Source: Malaciobacter marinus (GTDB taxonomy: Bacteria > Campylobacterota > Campylobacteria > Campylobacterales > Arcobacteraceae). Taken from it: DNA of 64,000 nucleotides. The translations under genes and the position numbers were made by a program. Positions 1 to 9,115 of the stretch are shown here, piece after piece. The notes beneath the pieces were generated by a model that saw only the letters and a program-made list of their open reading frames with translations, did not search any database and was not told the origin of the DNA. Where the stretch lies: assembly GCF_003544855.1 (NCBI RefSeq), contig NZ_CP032101.1:186001-250000 (forward strand). Direction: 5' to 3'. The stretch's first letter is position 1; each line of letters opens with the position of its first letter.

Positions 1-2
1 CA

Positions 3-1292
3 AAAGTCTTAAATAAGAACATACTTGTAAAAGCTGATATAAAAGGAAAAGTAGATTTTATCTCAGTAAAACCAATATCAAAAAATCAATTGCTTGAAGT
101 ATTAAAAAACTCATTAGAATCTTTTGGATATGAACTAATCAATAAAAATAGTTTTTATATAATAAATGAGAAGAAAGAAGAAGAGAAAGAAGAAAAAACA
201 GAAGAAAAGATTGAACCTAAAGTAATCACAAAAGTAATTGCTTTAAAAAATATTGAAGTAAAACAGTTAAAGAAAATTTTACAAAAATTCAAGTCTATAA
301 ATAAATATGAAAAACTTTTTATTTCAAGTGATGATGAATCAAACTCTTTGATTTTGATTGGTAAAGTGCATATTATTAAGAAAATAGAATCATTAGCAAA
401 AAAATTAGATAAAGATGAACCCCAAATATTTTTGAAAGCAAAAATTGTTGAACTTAATAGTAATCTTGTAAATAAAATCGGATTAAAGTATGGCTTACTT
501 TCAGGTAAAACTTCAAATAGTGGAATTTTTACAATGGCATCAAATTTAAACTCAAACGAAGCAGTAGATTTTGATATAAGTAGTATTGGTTTATCTATTC
601 CCACTTTAAAATCTTCAATATCATTAGGAGCTACATTATCTTTGTTACATCAAAATTATGCATTAAAAATTGTATCTGAACCCTCTATTTTATGTATAAA
701 TAATAAAAAAAGTACAATATATGTAGGGCAGAGTATATCTTTAAAGACTTCTTCTACTACAACAAGTGGAGGAAATACAAGTTACTCTTTTGAAAGAAAA
801 GATGTTGGTTTAAAACTAGAGGTTAAACCAAAGTTAAAAAGAGATGATAATAAAGTTAGACTTTATATAAATACTGTTTTAGAGGGGATAAAAAATAGTA
901 CAACAAATAACCAACCAGATACAACTAAAAAAAGTGTTTCAACTTTTGCAGTAGTTTCAAATGGAGAGAGTATTATCTTAGGAGGATTAGTTGAAAATAG
1001 AAATGAGAAATTAGATGATGAGGTGCCTTATTTCTCCTCTTTACCTATAATTGGTAACTTATTTAAACATAAAAATAATTCTAGTAAACAAAGTAATCTT
1101 GTAATTGTAATAACTCCTTATATTATTCCAAAAAATAAAGATATAACTTTTATAAGAGAAGAATTGGCAAAATTAAAAAGATTAGAAGATTTATTACTTA
1201 TAAAAAGTACACAAAATAAAAATGTTCACAATGAAAATAAATATTTAAAGCTACATAATCAAAGAGTAAAGAATCTTCTTGAAGGAAGATAG
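3..1292 (+). CDS. gspD: Type II secretion system secretin GspD, C-terminal part (5' end outside window)
   Basis: Outer-membrane secretin that forms the exit channel of a type II secretion system. The frame is open to the window edge, so the true start lies upstream; the first possible start inside the window (TTG at 90) falls inside a domain. The visible part opens with the end of an N0-like domain (KNILVKADIKGK), then a Lys/Glu-rich linker, an N1-type ring domain with VIALKNIEVKQLKKIL, and the C-terminal secretin barrel ending in the signature VPYFSSLPIIGNLFK followed by LVIVITPYIIP. About 430 residues are visible. No other T2SS gene is in the window; they may lie upstream. PilQ or a phage secretin is the alternative, but the domain order fits GspD better. 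Confidence 0.85.
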   Translation, partial: KVLNKNILVKADIKGKVDFISVKPISKNQLLEVLKNSLESFGYELINKNSFYIINEKKEEEKEEKTEEKIEPKVITKVIALKNIEVKQLKKILQKFKSINKYEKLFISSDDESNSLILIGKVHIIKKIESLAKKLDKDEPQIFLKAKIVELNSNLVNKIGLKYGLLSGKTSNSGIFTMASNLNSNEAVDFDISSIGLSIPTLKSSISLGATLSLLHQNYALKIVSEPSILCINNKKSTIYVGQSISLKTSSTTTSGGNTSYSFERKDVGLKLEVKPKLKRDDNKVRLYINTVLEGIKNSTTNNQPDTTKKSVSTFAVVSNGESIILGGLVENRNEKLDDEVPYFSSLPIIGNLFKHKNNSSKQSNLVIVITPYIIPKNKDITFIREELAKLKRLEDLLLIKSTQNKNVHNENKYLKLHNQRVKNLLEGR

Positions 1293-1293
1293 A

Positions 1294-1908
1294 TTATTTT
1301 ACAGTTGTCTTTGTTAGTAATGCATCTTCTATTAGTGAAGATTTAATACTTTTTATTTGAGAGTTTAATATCTTATTACAATCTGAACATAGTGTAATTA
1401 AATTTTCAAAATTATAACCACCTCCATTTGCTAAAGGTCTAATAAGAATGATTTGTGCATCTATTAGTTCAATATTTAATCCACATCTTTTACATTTACA
1501 ATTATCTCTTCTATATGTAAACTCTTTTCTTTTTGACCAATCATTTGGTAGTTTTTCTTTTATTGGTTTACAGTTTTGTTCATAAGTACTCCAAAGAAAA
1601 TCTTTGTGAATACATTTTTGAGTTTCAAGTTCATACTCAAAATCAAAAAATTGAGAAACTAAATCTTCAATAACTAATATTTGTCTAAGTTTTGCATCTT
1701 TTTCCATTTTAGTTTTTTGAATAATTGAATAGTCAAATTCTATTTTAGGATAGTATGTGTGTAAATAGTTTTTTATATTCTCTTCGAAGGTTTCAAAGTC
1801 ACCTTGTCTTGTAAAAAAATTATATACTTTTTTTCTATAAATATATAATGGAGTCAATAAAATAATTATTATACTTCCAATGATAATAAAATCTGTATCA
1901 AGTATCAT
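1294..1908 (-). CDS. Membrane-anchored protein with degenerate HNH domain
   Basis: 204 aa. One N-terminal membrane segment (about residues 6-24) is followed by a basic stretch, a helical middle region and a C-terminal HNH-like fold. The zinc-binding cysteine pairs are present (C139/C142 and C174/C177), as are the GG loop and ENL motif. The catalytic VDHI position reads IILI, so the usual Asp-His is Ile154-Leu155. By family knowledge loss of that His should abolish nuclease activity, so a zinc-binding structural or protein-binding role is more likely than DNA cleavage. It abuts the 361-aa gene upstream (stop and start adjacent at 1908/1909), so the two are probably co-transcribed. It converges on gspD with one base between stops. 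Confidence 0.6.
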   Translation of the reverse strand: MILDTDFIIIGSIIIILLTPLYIYRKKVYNFFTRQGDFETFEENIKNYLHTYYPKIEFDYSIIQKTKMEKDAKLRQILVIEDLVSQFFDFEYELETQKCIHKDFLWSTYEQNCKPIKEKLPNDWSKRKEFTYRRDNCKCKRCGLNIELIDAQIILIRPLANGGGYNFENLITLCSDCNKILNSQIKSIKSSLIEDALLTKTTVK

Positions 1909-2994
1909 CTATACTAACTTTGGATTAATTAAGTGATTATTTAAAGACTTTTTGGCTTCTTCAAAATTTCCTGCGGCAAGATTTTTTAGTTCATCTATGT
2001 GTAAAACTGGAAGATTAACCTCTCTTCTTGCAATTTTATTTAACTCTTTTCTATTAAAATCAAATATGTAAAAATCATTTAAATTATCAACTACAATAAA
2101 ATCTGCACCTTTATCAAAGGCTTCAAGAAGTACCGTTGAGGCTAATTTAAAAGTGAACTCTTTATTTATATGAAAACTATTTTTTGCCAAATCTATTGAA
2201 GAGTTTTCAATATGAATTATTTTTGCTTCTAATTTATTTAAATAGTTTAAAACATTATCACTATTACTATAATATGAAATATTAAATTCATTAAAGTTAT
2301 TTTCAATATTTTCACTACTAGCTTTTTCAATTGAAATACTATTTTTTTTATTTATTTTAAAGTTTTGTTTATTCTCTTCTTTATCAATACTTAATAAATT
2401 TCTTAAATTTAATATAATTTTTTCTATACTATCATCTATATTAAATACTCTATTTTCTAAATTTGTATGATATTGTATTCCAAATTCGCATGTTTTAAGA
2501 ATATTAAGTATCTCTTCTTTATTTTGATTATTTTCATTTATTAAATCATTTGCTAAAAGTAAGATTGCATCTCCAATATAGTCTTTTTCAAAGTTTAATG
2601 TATTTGAAGCATAATAATATATTTTATAATCTTCATATTTTTTAATATCTTTTTTTGAAATAAACTTTTCTAGTAAAGATAGTTTTGAATAAAAATCATC
2701 TTCATTTATAATTAGATCATTCATACATCTTTTAGTACTAATAGGTTCAATGGTGATTTCATTTCCTACTTTATTTACTAATTCCATTAAATTGATTTCG
2801 CAACTTGTAAAGATATTATTTACTTTTACTAAAAACGAGTCACAACTTTCGTAATAAAAACTCTCTTCTTTATTTATACTATTTAATAAATCTAAAAGAG
2901 ATTTTTCATTTTCAATATTTAAATAATATTTCTTATAATATGGTAAGTAATCAGATTTGTAATCAAATTTAAATAATGATACTTCTAGTTTCAT
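1909..2994 (-). CDS. SdhB/HdrB-like protein lacking iron-sulfur ligands (DUF5644-type, tentative)
   Basis: 361 aa, no signal peptide or membrane segment. The N-terminal 110 residues follow the outline of succinate dehydrogenase/fumarate reductase iron-sulfur subunits: a beta-grasp start, a CDSFLVKVNNIFTSC stretch where a CGSC...C motif would sit, then NDLIINEDDFYSKL matching the 'RDLVVD' region. Only C51 and C65 remain; the second CGSC cysteine is F54. The C-terminal 120 residues resemble the last domain of heterodisulfide reductase HdrB (GADFIVVDN, VLHIDELKNLAAGN), again without the CCG cysteines. I recall a Campylobacterota family of this shape (DUF5644) but cannot verify membership. Function unknown; it lies 16 bp downstream of murA and is probably in its transcript. 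Confidence 0.5.
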   Translation of the reverse strand: MKLEVSLFKFDYKSDYLPYYKKYYLNIENEKSLLDLLNSINKEESFYYESCDSFLVKVNNIFTSCEINLMELVNKVGNEITIEPISTKRCMNDLIINEDDFYSKLSLLEKFISKKDIKKYEDYKIYYYASNTLNFEKDYIGDAILLLANDLINENNQNKEEILNILKTCEFGIQYHTNLENRVFNIDDSIEKIILNLRNLLSIDKEENKQNFKINKKNSISIEKASSENIENNFNEFNISYYSNSDNVLNYLNKLEAKIIHIENSSIDLAKNSFHINKEFTFKLASTVLLEAFDKGADFIVVDNLNDFYIFDFNRKELNKIARREVNLPVLHIDELKNLAAGNFEEAKKSLNNHLINPKLV

Positions 2995-3010
2995 TTTTTG
3001 CCTTTACTTT

Positions 3011-4276
3011 TTATTCATTGTGTCTTTGAATATCAACACCAATTTCACTAAGTTTTTTTTCTAAATTTTCATATCCTCTATCAAGGTGATAAATTCTATG
3101 AATATCTGTTTCTCCTTGTGCAACTAATGCTGCTAGAACTAAAGCAGATGATGCTCTTAGGTCTGTGGCCATAACATCTGTACCATTTAATTTATTTGCA
3201 GTGCCATTTATTGTTGCTATATTGCCATTTAGGTGAATATCTGCACCCAATCTTAATAATTCACTAACATGCATAAATCGATTTTCAAATAATCTTTCAT
3301 CAATTGTACTCGTTCCATTTGCTTGAGTTGCAAGTGCCATAAACTGTGCTTGCATATCTGTAGGAAAACCAGGATATTCAGAAGTTACTATATTTACAGG
3401 TTTTATATCTTCTGTAGGCATAATAGTTAAACTATTTTCTTCTTGTATGATTTCAAAATTCATCTCTTCAAGTTTTGAAATTATAGCTTCTAAATGTAAA
3501 GGGATAATATTTGTAATTGTAAGTTTAGAGTTTGTAATAGCAGCTGCACACATATATGTCCCAGCTTCAATTCTATCAGGAATGATATTAAAGTCTTTAA
3601 ACTCAAGTAGTTTTCCTTTACTTCCTTGTATTATAAGTTTTGAAGTTCCAACTCCTTTTATATCAACTCCTGCATCTTGAAGCACTTCACATAATTGAAC
3701 AATTTCTGGTTCTTTTGCTGCATTAATAATTGTAGTTGTTCCTGTTGCTAAACTAGCAGCCATAATTATATTTTCAGTACCACCAACAGTAACTTTATCA
3801 AATACAATCTTTGCTCCTTTTAACCCATCTTCACAACTTGCTTGAATATATCCGCTTTTTATTTCAATTTTTGCACCCATTTGTTCTAAGGCTTTTAGAT
3901 GTAAATCCACAGGTCTTTGTCCAATTGCACAACCACCAGGAAGAGAAACTTCACAATGTCCAAATCTAGCTAATAAAGGTCCTAAAACTAAAATAGAAGC
4001 TCTCATTGTTTTTACAATGTCATAAGTTGCTTTTGTATTATTAATAGTTGATGTTTCTACATGTATTGTATGTTCATTTTTTGAATAAGAACTACCAAGC
4101 TTTTCTAATAATTTTAATAAAGTATTAATATCTACTACATCAGGTAAATTCCCAATTTCTATTTTATTTTTAGCTAAAATAGTAGAAGCTAGAAGAGGAA
4201 GTGCTGCATTTTTAGCTCCAGAAATACTAATTTTTCCCTTAAGTTTTTTATTACCAATTATTTTTAAATATTTCAT
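3011..4276 (-). CDS. murA: UDP-N-acetylglucosamine 1-carboxyvinyltransferase MurA
   Basis: First committed step of peptidoglycan synthesis: transfers enolpyruvate from phosphoenolpyruvate to UDP-GlcNAc in the cytoplasm. 421 aa, the normal family length. The N-terminal SGAKNAALP carries the catalytic lysine (K22). The loop [15 protein letters not shown] holds C116, the residue alkylated by fosfomycin in Cys-type enzymes, so this enzyme should be intrinsically sensitive. It appears to head a short minus-strand transcript running through the two downstream genes. The roughly 150 bp upstream is shared with the divergent DMT transporter. Confidence 0.97.
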   Translation of the reverse strand: MKYLKIIGNKKLKGKISISGAKNAALPLLASTILAKNKIEIGNLPDVVDINTLLKLLEKLGSSYSKNEHTIHVETSTINNTKATYDIVKTMRASILVLGPLLARFGHCEVSLPGGCAIGQRPVDLHLKALEQMGAKIEIKSGYIQASCEDGLKGAKIVFDKVTVGGTENIIMAASLATGTTTIINAAKEPEIVQLCEVLQDAGVDIKGVGTSKLIIQGSKGKLLEFKDFNIIPDRIEAGTYMCAAAITNSKLTITNIIPLHLEAIISKLEEMNFEIIQEENSLTIMPTEDIKPVNIVTSEYPGFPTDMQAQFMALATQANGTSTIDERLFENRFMHVSELLRLGADIHLNGNIATINGTANKLNGTDVMATDLRASSALVLAALVAQGETDIHRIYHLDRGYENLEKKLSEIGVDIQRHNE

Positions 4277-4425
4277 TATTATCCTAGTTGTATATAATTA
4301 TATGTATGAGTTTATATTCTATCAAATTATTGCTAAAAAGATTAGTAGTAATATTTACCTAAAAACAATAATCTTGCTTTAATTATAAACACAATAGAAT
4401 TTCGCTTTAAAATTTAGGATGTATT

Positions 4426-5310
4426 ATGAAAGAAGATGTTTCTTTAGGAATAAAGTATATGTTATTTGCTTCTTTAATGTTTGCTTTTATGGGAGCTAGT
4501 GCTAAAGAACTTAGTGACTCTGTTAGTTCAGTTGAGGTGGTGTTTTTTAGAAATTTATTTGGTGTTGCAATAATACTATTTTCAGTTTATAGAAAACCTT
4601 TAGTTCAAGAAGGAGGGAAACCTTTACTTTTAATTTTTAGAGGAATGGCTGGTTTTATTGCATTGTTAATGTTTTTTTATAATATTGCTGAAATCTCTTT
4701 AGCAGAAGCCATGACTTTTTCAAAAACCTCTACAATCTTTACAGCAGTATTTGCTTATATTTTTGTAAAAGAAAAATTGGGATTTAAAGGTTGGGTTGGT
4801 GTATTTATAGGTTTTATTGGAATACTATTTATAACCAAATTTGATGGAAGCACATTAGAAAAGACTGATTGGTTAGGAATTTTGAGTGGTGTTGGAGCAG
4901 CACTTGCTTATACTTCAATTAGAGAATTAAGAAAATATTATGATAGTAGGGCAATTGTTTTATCCTTTATGGGAATTGGAACAATAGGACCTTTACTTTT
5001 AATGTTAGTTGCAGAGTTTTACTCTCCTTCTACACTTGATTTTATGTTAGAAACTTTTGTTATGCCAAGTGGTAAAGATTGGTTTTTTATTATATTATTG
5101 GGAGTTTTTGCAACATATGCACAAATTTATATGACAAAAGCATACTCTTGTGCAAAGGCAGGTATTATAGGTACTATTTCTTATGCTAATATTGCATTCT
5201 CCATTATATTAGGGATGTTCTTAGGTGATGCATTTCCTGACATTTGGATTATTTTAGGTATACTTTTAATAGTAATTAGTGGATTTTTAGTTTCGTTGAA
5301 AAAGGATTAA
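4426..5310 (+). CDS. DMT-superfamily (EamA) transporter
   Basis: 294-aa inner-membrane protein with two EamA repeats and about ten predicted membrane segments. Repeat one starts with LGIKYMLFASLMFAFMGA; the second starts near DWLGILSGVGAALAYTS. The conserved 'F.R.' feature at the end of helix 2 is present (VVFFRNLFG). The family exports or imports small metabolites; the substrate cannot be read from sequence. The start has a good ribosome site (AGGATG, 7 nt upstream). The stop is one base from the GTG start of the next gene, so this gene probably leads the 4.4-9.1 kb transcript. Confidence 0.85.
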   Translation: MKEDVSLGIKYMLFASLMFAFMGASAKELSDSVSSVEVVFFRNLFGVAIILFSVYRKPLVQEGGKPLLLIFRGMAGFIALLMFFYNIAEISLAEAMTFSKTSTIFTAVFAYIFVKEKLGFKGWVGVFIGFIGILFITKFDGSTLEKTDWLGILSGVGAALAYTSIRELRKYYDSRAIVLSFMGIGTIGPLLLMLVAEFYSPSTLDFMLETFVMPSGKDWFFIILLGVFATYAQIYMTKAYSCAKAGIIGTISYANIAFSIILGMFLGDAFPDIWIILGILLIVISGFLVSLKKD

Positions 5311-5311
5311 T

Positions 5312-7054
5312 GTGAACAATACTGTATTAATAATAGACATTACAATAGCATTATTTGTTATAATAATCATAGCTTGGTATGTGCATGATAAGTATGTACA
5401 AAGAGATCATCAGTTGTTAGTTAATTATCCAATTATTGGTAGGCTTAGATATGTTTTTGAAGAATTCAGAGAGCCTTTTAGACAATACTTTGGTGATGAA
5501 AAATTTTATGAGTCAAAAGATAAATTAGATTGGGTATATAAAGCAGCAAGAGATGTTCCCAATTATGCGTCATTTTCCCCTTCTCAACCTTTACCTAAAC
5601 CAAAATTTATGCTAAGGCATGCCACTATCGTATTAAATGAAGATGAGGTAGATACACACTTTGAAGTGGTATTTGGTGAAAAAAGAAAATATCCATATCA
5701 TGCAAAATCAATTATTGCAAGAAGTGCAATGAGTGATGGTTCTATCTCACCTGAGGGTACAAGAGCTTTTGTAAGAGGTTCTTTTATGGGGAATTTCCCA
5801 ATTAATTCAGGTGAGGGTGGATTAACATCAAACTTCTTTGTTACACATAGAAATTATAAGCCTGAGTATATGACTGTGGTTCATGGAAATATTTTTCAAA
5901 GAGTTTGCAAAAAGATAGTACAAAAATTATTTAATGGTGCAATGTCAGCAGATGTATATAGAAGTTTAGTATTTAAAAAAGATCCAGAAGCTGAAACTTA
6001 TGTTTTTGATTTAAAGTCAGAAATATTTCATAGACCAAATTGGGAAGCACCACTAGAAAACTTTCCAAAAGAAGTTCCTCAAGATATGCCTGATATTATA
6101 TTGCAATTAAGTTCAGGTTTGTATGGAGCTAGGGATAAACAAGGAAATTTTGACCCAGATAGATATCAAAAAACTATGAGATTTTGTAAAATGACTGAAA
6201 TTAAAATGGCACAAGGGGCAAAACAAACTGGTGGAAAATTAATTGCAGATAAAGTAAGCCCAGCAATAGCATATTATAGAAATGTTGAAGCACATAAAGA
6301 TTTATTTTCTCCAAACAGATTCCCATATGCAAATAGTGTTGAAGAGTTATTTGATTTTGTTGGTAAACTTCAAGAACTATCTGAGAAACCAGTTGGTATA
6401 AAAATAGTTATTTCTGATATAGAAAATATAGAACCTTATGCAAAAGAGATTAAAAAAAGAGTTGATGCAGGTAATGATGCATATCCTGATTTTATATCTA
6501 TTGATGGTGGAAGTGGAGGAAGTGCAACCGCTCCAATTGAAATGATGGAAAGAATAGGTCTTAATGCAAGAGACTCTATATATTTAGTTGATAAAATCTT
6601 AAGAGATTATGATGTAAGAGATAAAATAAAAATAGTTGCTAGTGGAAAAGTTTTAACTCCAGATGATTTAATCATTATTTTATCTTTAGGCGCAGATTTT
6701 GTTCAAATTGCAAGAGGTTTTATGATGAGTGCAGGATGTATTAGAGCTAGATATTGTTCAGGAACAAATGGTCATGAATGTCCAGTTGGTCTTGCTACTC
6801 AAGATAAAAGTAAAAGAAAAAAATATTTTGTTTATAAACATGCAAAATATGTAAGGGATTATCATAATAACTTACTAAAAGGTGTGAGAGGTCTTTTAGC
6901 AGTAATGGGACTTAAAAATGTAAATCAATTAAATAAACATAGATTGATTTTTCTTGATAAAGATTCAAAAGTGCATGATAATATTGATAGTGTATTTAAA
7001 CGAAGACTTGATATAGGAAAAGATTTAGGAGATGAATATCATGAACTTAGATAA
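5312..7054 (+). CDS. FMN-binding glutamate synthase family protein
   Basis: 580 aa. One N-terminal membrane helix (about residues 5-23) is followed by the FMN/Fe-S synthase domain of glutamate synthase. SIDGGSGGSATAP and DFVQIARGFMMSAG are phosphate/FMN-binding loops. A cysteine cluster CIRARYCSGTNGHECPVG (C-x5-C-x7-C) matches the 3Fe-4S site, with a longer second spacing than in GltB. The glutaminase domain and the C-terminal GXGXG domain are absent, so it cannot use glutamine like GltB; the family's reaction is not established here. It starts with GTG one base after the transporter stop and overlaps the next gene by 23 bp. Confidence 0.85.
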   Translation: MNNTVLIIDITIALFVIIIIAWYVHDKYVQRDHQLLVNYPIIGRLRYVFEEFREPFRQYFGDEKFYESKDKLDWVYKAARDVPNYASFSPSQPLPKPKFMLRHATIVLNEDEVDTHFEVVFGEKRKYPYHAKSIIARSAMSDGSISPEGTRAFVRGSFMGNFPINSGEGGLTSNFFVTHRNYKPEYMTVVHGNIFQRVCKKIVQKLFNGAMSADVYRSLVFKKDPEAETYVFDLKSEIFHRPNWEAPLENFPKEVPQDMPDIILQLSSGLYGARDKQGNFDPDRYQKTMRFCKMTEIKMAQGAKQTGGKLIADKVSPAIAYYRNVEAHKDLFSPNRFPYANSVEELFDFVGKLQELSEKPVGIKIVISDIENIEPYAKEIKKRVDAGNDAYPDFISIDGGSGGSATAPIEMMERIGLNARDSIYLVDKILRDYDVRDKIKIVASGKVLTPDDLIIILSLGADFVQIARGFMMSAGCIRARYCSGTNGHECPVGLATQDKSKRKKYFVYKHAKYVRDYHNNLLKGVRGLLAVMGLKNVNQLNKHRLIFLDKDSKVHDNIDSVFKRRLDIGKDLGDEYHELR

Positions 7055-7418
7055 AGTTATCGCAGGTTTTTTTATTATTTTAGCTATGACAATAAACTTT
7101 GGGTTCTTTTATGGCGATATGGACTCTTTAGAAATGCATAGTAAATATGAATTATTTGCAGCTATTATTATTAATATAATTGCAACAACATTAAAACTTG
7201 GTGATAAAACACAAATGGGTTCAGTTTTACTAGCAACATCATTAGTTGCTGATATCCAATTAATAAGTGCAGCAGTTATTTGGACAGTTGCAGAATATGC
7301 TTATACAATTGATAGAGAAATTGTTGGAATGATTATCTCTTTATCAGGTGGGGCATTACTTGCAAATATTACTTCAGTTACATTATATGTTGGTGAAACA
7401 ATAAAATCTAAAAGATAG
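7032..7418 (+). CDS. Small four-helix membrane protein (DUF6394-like, tentative)
   Basis: 128 aa with about four hydrophobic segments (residues 5-25, 40-58, 70-92 and 98-120) and few charged residues. No catalytic motif is seen. It starts inside the 3' end of the synthase-like gene (23-bp overlap) and is followed 8 bp later by the potassium channel gene, so the three are almost certainly translated from one mRNA. I recall a Campylobacterota family in this neighbourhood called DUF6394 but cannot check. A role as an accessory to the channel or to the membrane-anchored flavoprotein is only an inference from position. Confidence 0.6.
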   Translation: MNIMNLDKVIAGFFIILAMTINFGFFYGDMDSLEMHSKYELFAAIIINIIATTLKLGDKTQMGSVLLATSLVADIQLISAAVIWTVAEYAYTIDREIVGMIISLSGGALLANITSVTLYVGETIKSKR

Positions 7419-7426
7419 GTTTAAAA

Positions 7427-9115
7427 GTGAAGAATAGTTCTTTATTTATCATTCTTTATCGAATGAGAGTACCTTTTTTAGTGATTATTATAGCCTATAC
7501 AATAGCAATAACTGGCTTAGTTTTAATCGAAGGTAAGGATCCTAGTGGGAATCCTTATCAGATGTCTATTTTCGATGCATTTTATTTTGTTAGTTACACA
7601 GCAACTACTATAGGATTTGGAGAAACTCCTTATGAGTTTACATACGCTCAAAGAATTTGGGTGAGTTTTTCAATTTATATTACAGTAATTGGATGGTTTT
7701 ATGGTATTGGTTCTTTAGTTAGACTTTTACAAGATAAACTATTTTTACAAGAGATTGAAAAAAGTAGATTTAAAAGACAAATTAAAAATCTAAAACAAAA
7801 ATTCATAATAATATTAGGCTATAATCAAATTACTAGTGAAATAATAAAAAGAGCAATAGCTCAAGATATTAGAACTGTAGTAATTGAAAAAGGTGTAATT
7901 AAAGGTAATGAGCTTTTATTAGAAAATTTTACTCCCACAGTACCCTTGCTAATGAGTAATGCACATAGTTCAAAATCACTAGAAGAAGCAGGAATTAAAA
8001 AAACAAATTGTAAAGGTTTAGTTGCTCTTTTTGAAGATGATTCTTTAAATTTAAGAATTGCATTAACTTCAAAACTCTTAAATAAAAATGTAAAATTAGT
8101 CATAAAGTCAACTACTGAAAATCATACAGAAAACTTAAAAGATTTGGATGTTGAAATTGTTGCTAATCCATTTTCAATAATAGCAAAAGAGATAAATATG
8201 GCTTTGACTGCTCCTAATTTACTAAAATTAGAAAAATGGCTATTTAAAGTTGACACTCTTAATTCTTCTTTACCTCTTTTCCCAAAAGGTAAATATATAA
8301 TTTGTGGTTTTGGAAGAATGGGACAAAGTGTTTATGATAAATTAAAAACAAATAATATAGAAGCCCATTTTATAGAAATAGAAAAGAAAAATGTAGAGTT
8401 TAAAAATACTGACTTTACAAAACTAACATATGCAAATGCTGATGATAAAGATACTTTATTGGAAATTGGAGTAACAAACGCAGTTGCAATAATAGCAGCA
8501 ACAAATAATGACACAACAAATTTATCAATTTTAGCTACTGCAAAAAAGTTAAATCCAAAAATAATGACAATTGTAAGAGAAAATGAAATGGAAGACTTTT
8601 CAATTTTTAAAAGTGCAAATATAGATCATATTTTTATGCCAGCTAAAATCTTAATCAATAAAACTACCAATGCTTTAATAAATCCACTCTCAGATCTATT
8701 TAGTAGAATTATTTCAGAAAAAGATGAAATGTGGGCTGCAAAATTAGTTAGAAGACTTTTTGAAACAATAGATGAAAATCCACTTTTATTTGAAATTGAG
8801 TTAGATTTTGAAAAAGCACCAGAAGTTGCAAGATACTTAAAAATAAAAAAAGAGATAGAGTTAAAAATATTTAGAGTATCATTACACAATAAAGAACAAA
8901 AAAACAACGTTGTACCTTTGTTGATATTAAGGGATAAAGAGGAAATTTTACTTCCTTTATGGGATACAAAATTACAATTTGATGATAAAATTCTTTTTGC
9001 TTGTGATGAGCATGCAAAAAATGATATAGAGTATATATCTCAAAATATTTATGAATTTTACTATGCTTTAACAGGAAAAGAAAAAAGAACTATTTTTAAA
9101 GGATTATTTAAATGA
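7427..9115 (+). CDS. RCK-domain potassium channel / TrkA-N protein
   Basis: 562 aa. Two membrane helices flank a pore loop with the selectivity filter TATTIGFGE (residues about 62-70), a variant of the potassium-channel TVGYGD. After the second helix come two TrkA-N (RCK) nucleotide-binding domains, opening at KFIIILGYNQITSE and KYIICGFGRMGQS, and a C-terminal TrkA-C domain. This gives a ligand-gated potassium channel in the inner membrane. GTG start. The 3' end overlaps kdsA by 4 bp (ATGA), so the metabolic operon kdsA-ribH-nusB-pyrF may receive read-through from this cluster. Confidence 0.88.
   Translation: MKNSSLFIILYRMRVPFLVIIIAYTIAITGLVLIEGKDPSGNPYQMSIFDAFYFVSYTATTIGFGETPYEFTYAQRIWVSFSIYITVIGWFYGIGSLVRLLQDKLFLQEIEKSRFKRQIKNLKQKFIIILGYNQITSEIIKRAIAQDIRTVVIEKGVIKGNELLLENFTPTVPLLMSNAHSSKSLEEAGIKKTNCKGLVALFEDDSLNLRIALTSKLLNKNVKLVIKSTTENHTENLKDLDVEIVANPFSIIAKEINMALTAPNLLKLEKWLFKVDTLNSSLPLFPKGKYIICGFGRMGQSVYDKLKTNNIEAHFIEIEKKNVEFKNTDFTKLTYANADDKDTLLEIGVTNAVAIIAATNNDTTNLSILATAKKLNPKIMTIVRENEMEDFSIFKSANIDHIFMPAKILINKTTNALINPLSDLFSRIISEKDEMWAAKLVRRLFETIDENPLLFEIELDFEKAPEVARYLKIKKEIELKIFRVSLHNKEQKNNVVPLLILRDKEEILLPLWDTKLQFDDKILFACDEHAKNDIEYISQNIYEFYYALTGKEKRTIFKGLFK

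Noticed and set aside
155-604. Antisense 149-codon frame opposite gspD
   Set aside because: Shadow of the real gene in the opposite frame; Ser/Phe-rich translation typical of AT-rich antisense frames.
1294-1908. HNH gene as homing endonuclease or mobile element
   Set aside because: No intron, intein, inverted repeat or integrase nearby, the catalytic His is missing, and base composition matches neighbours.
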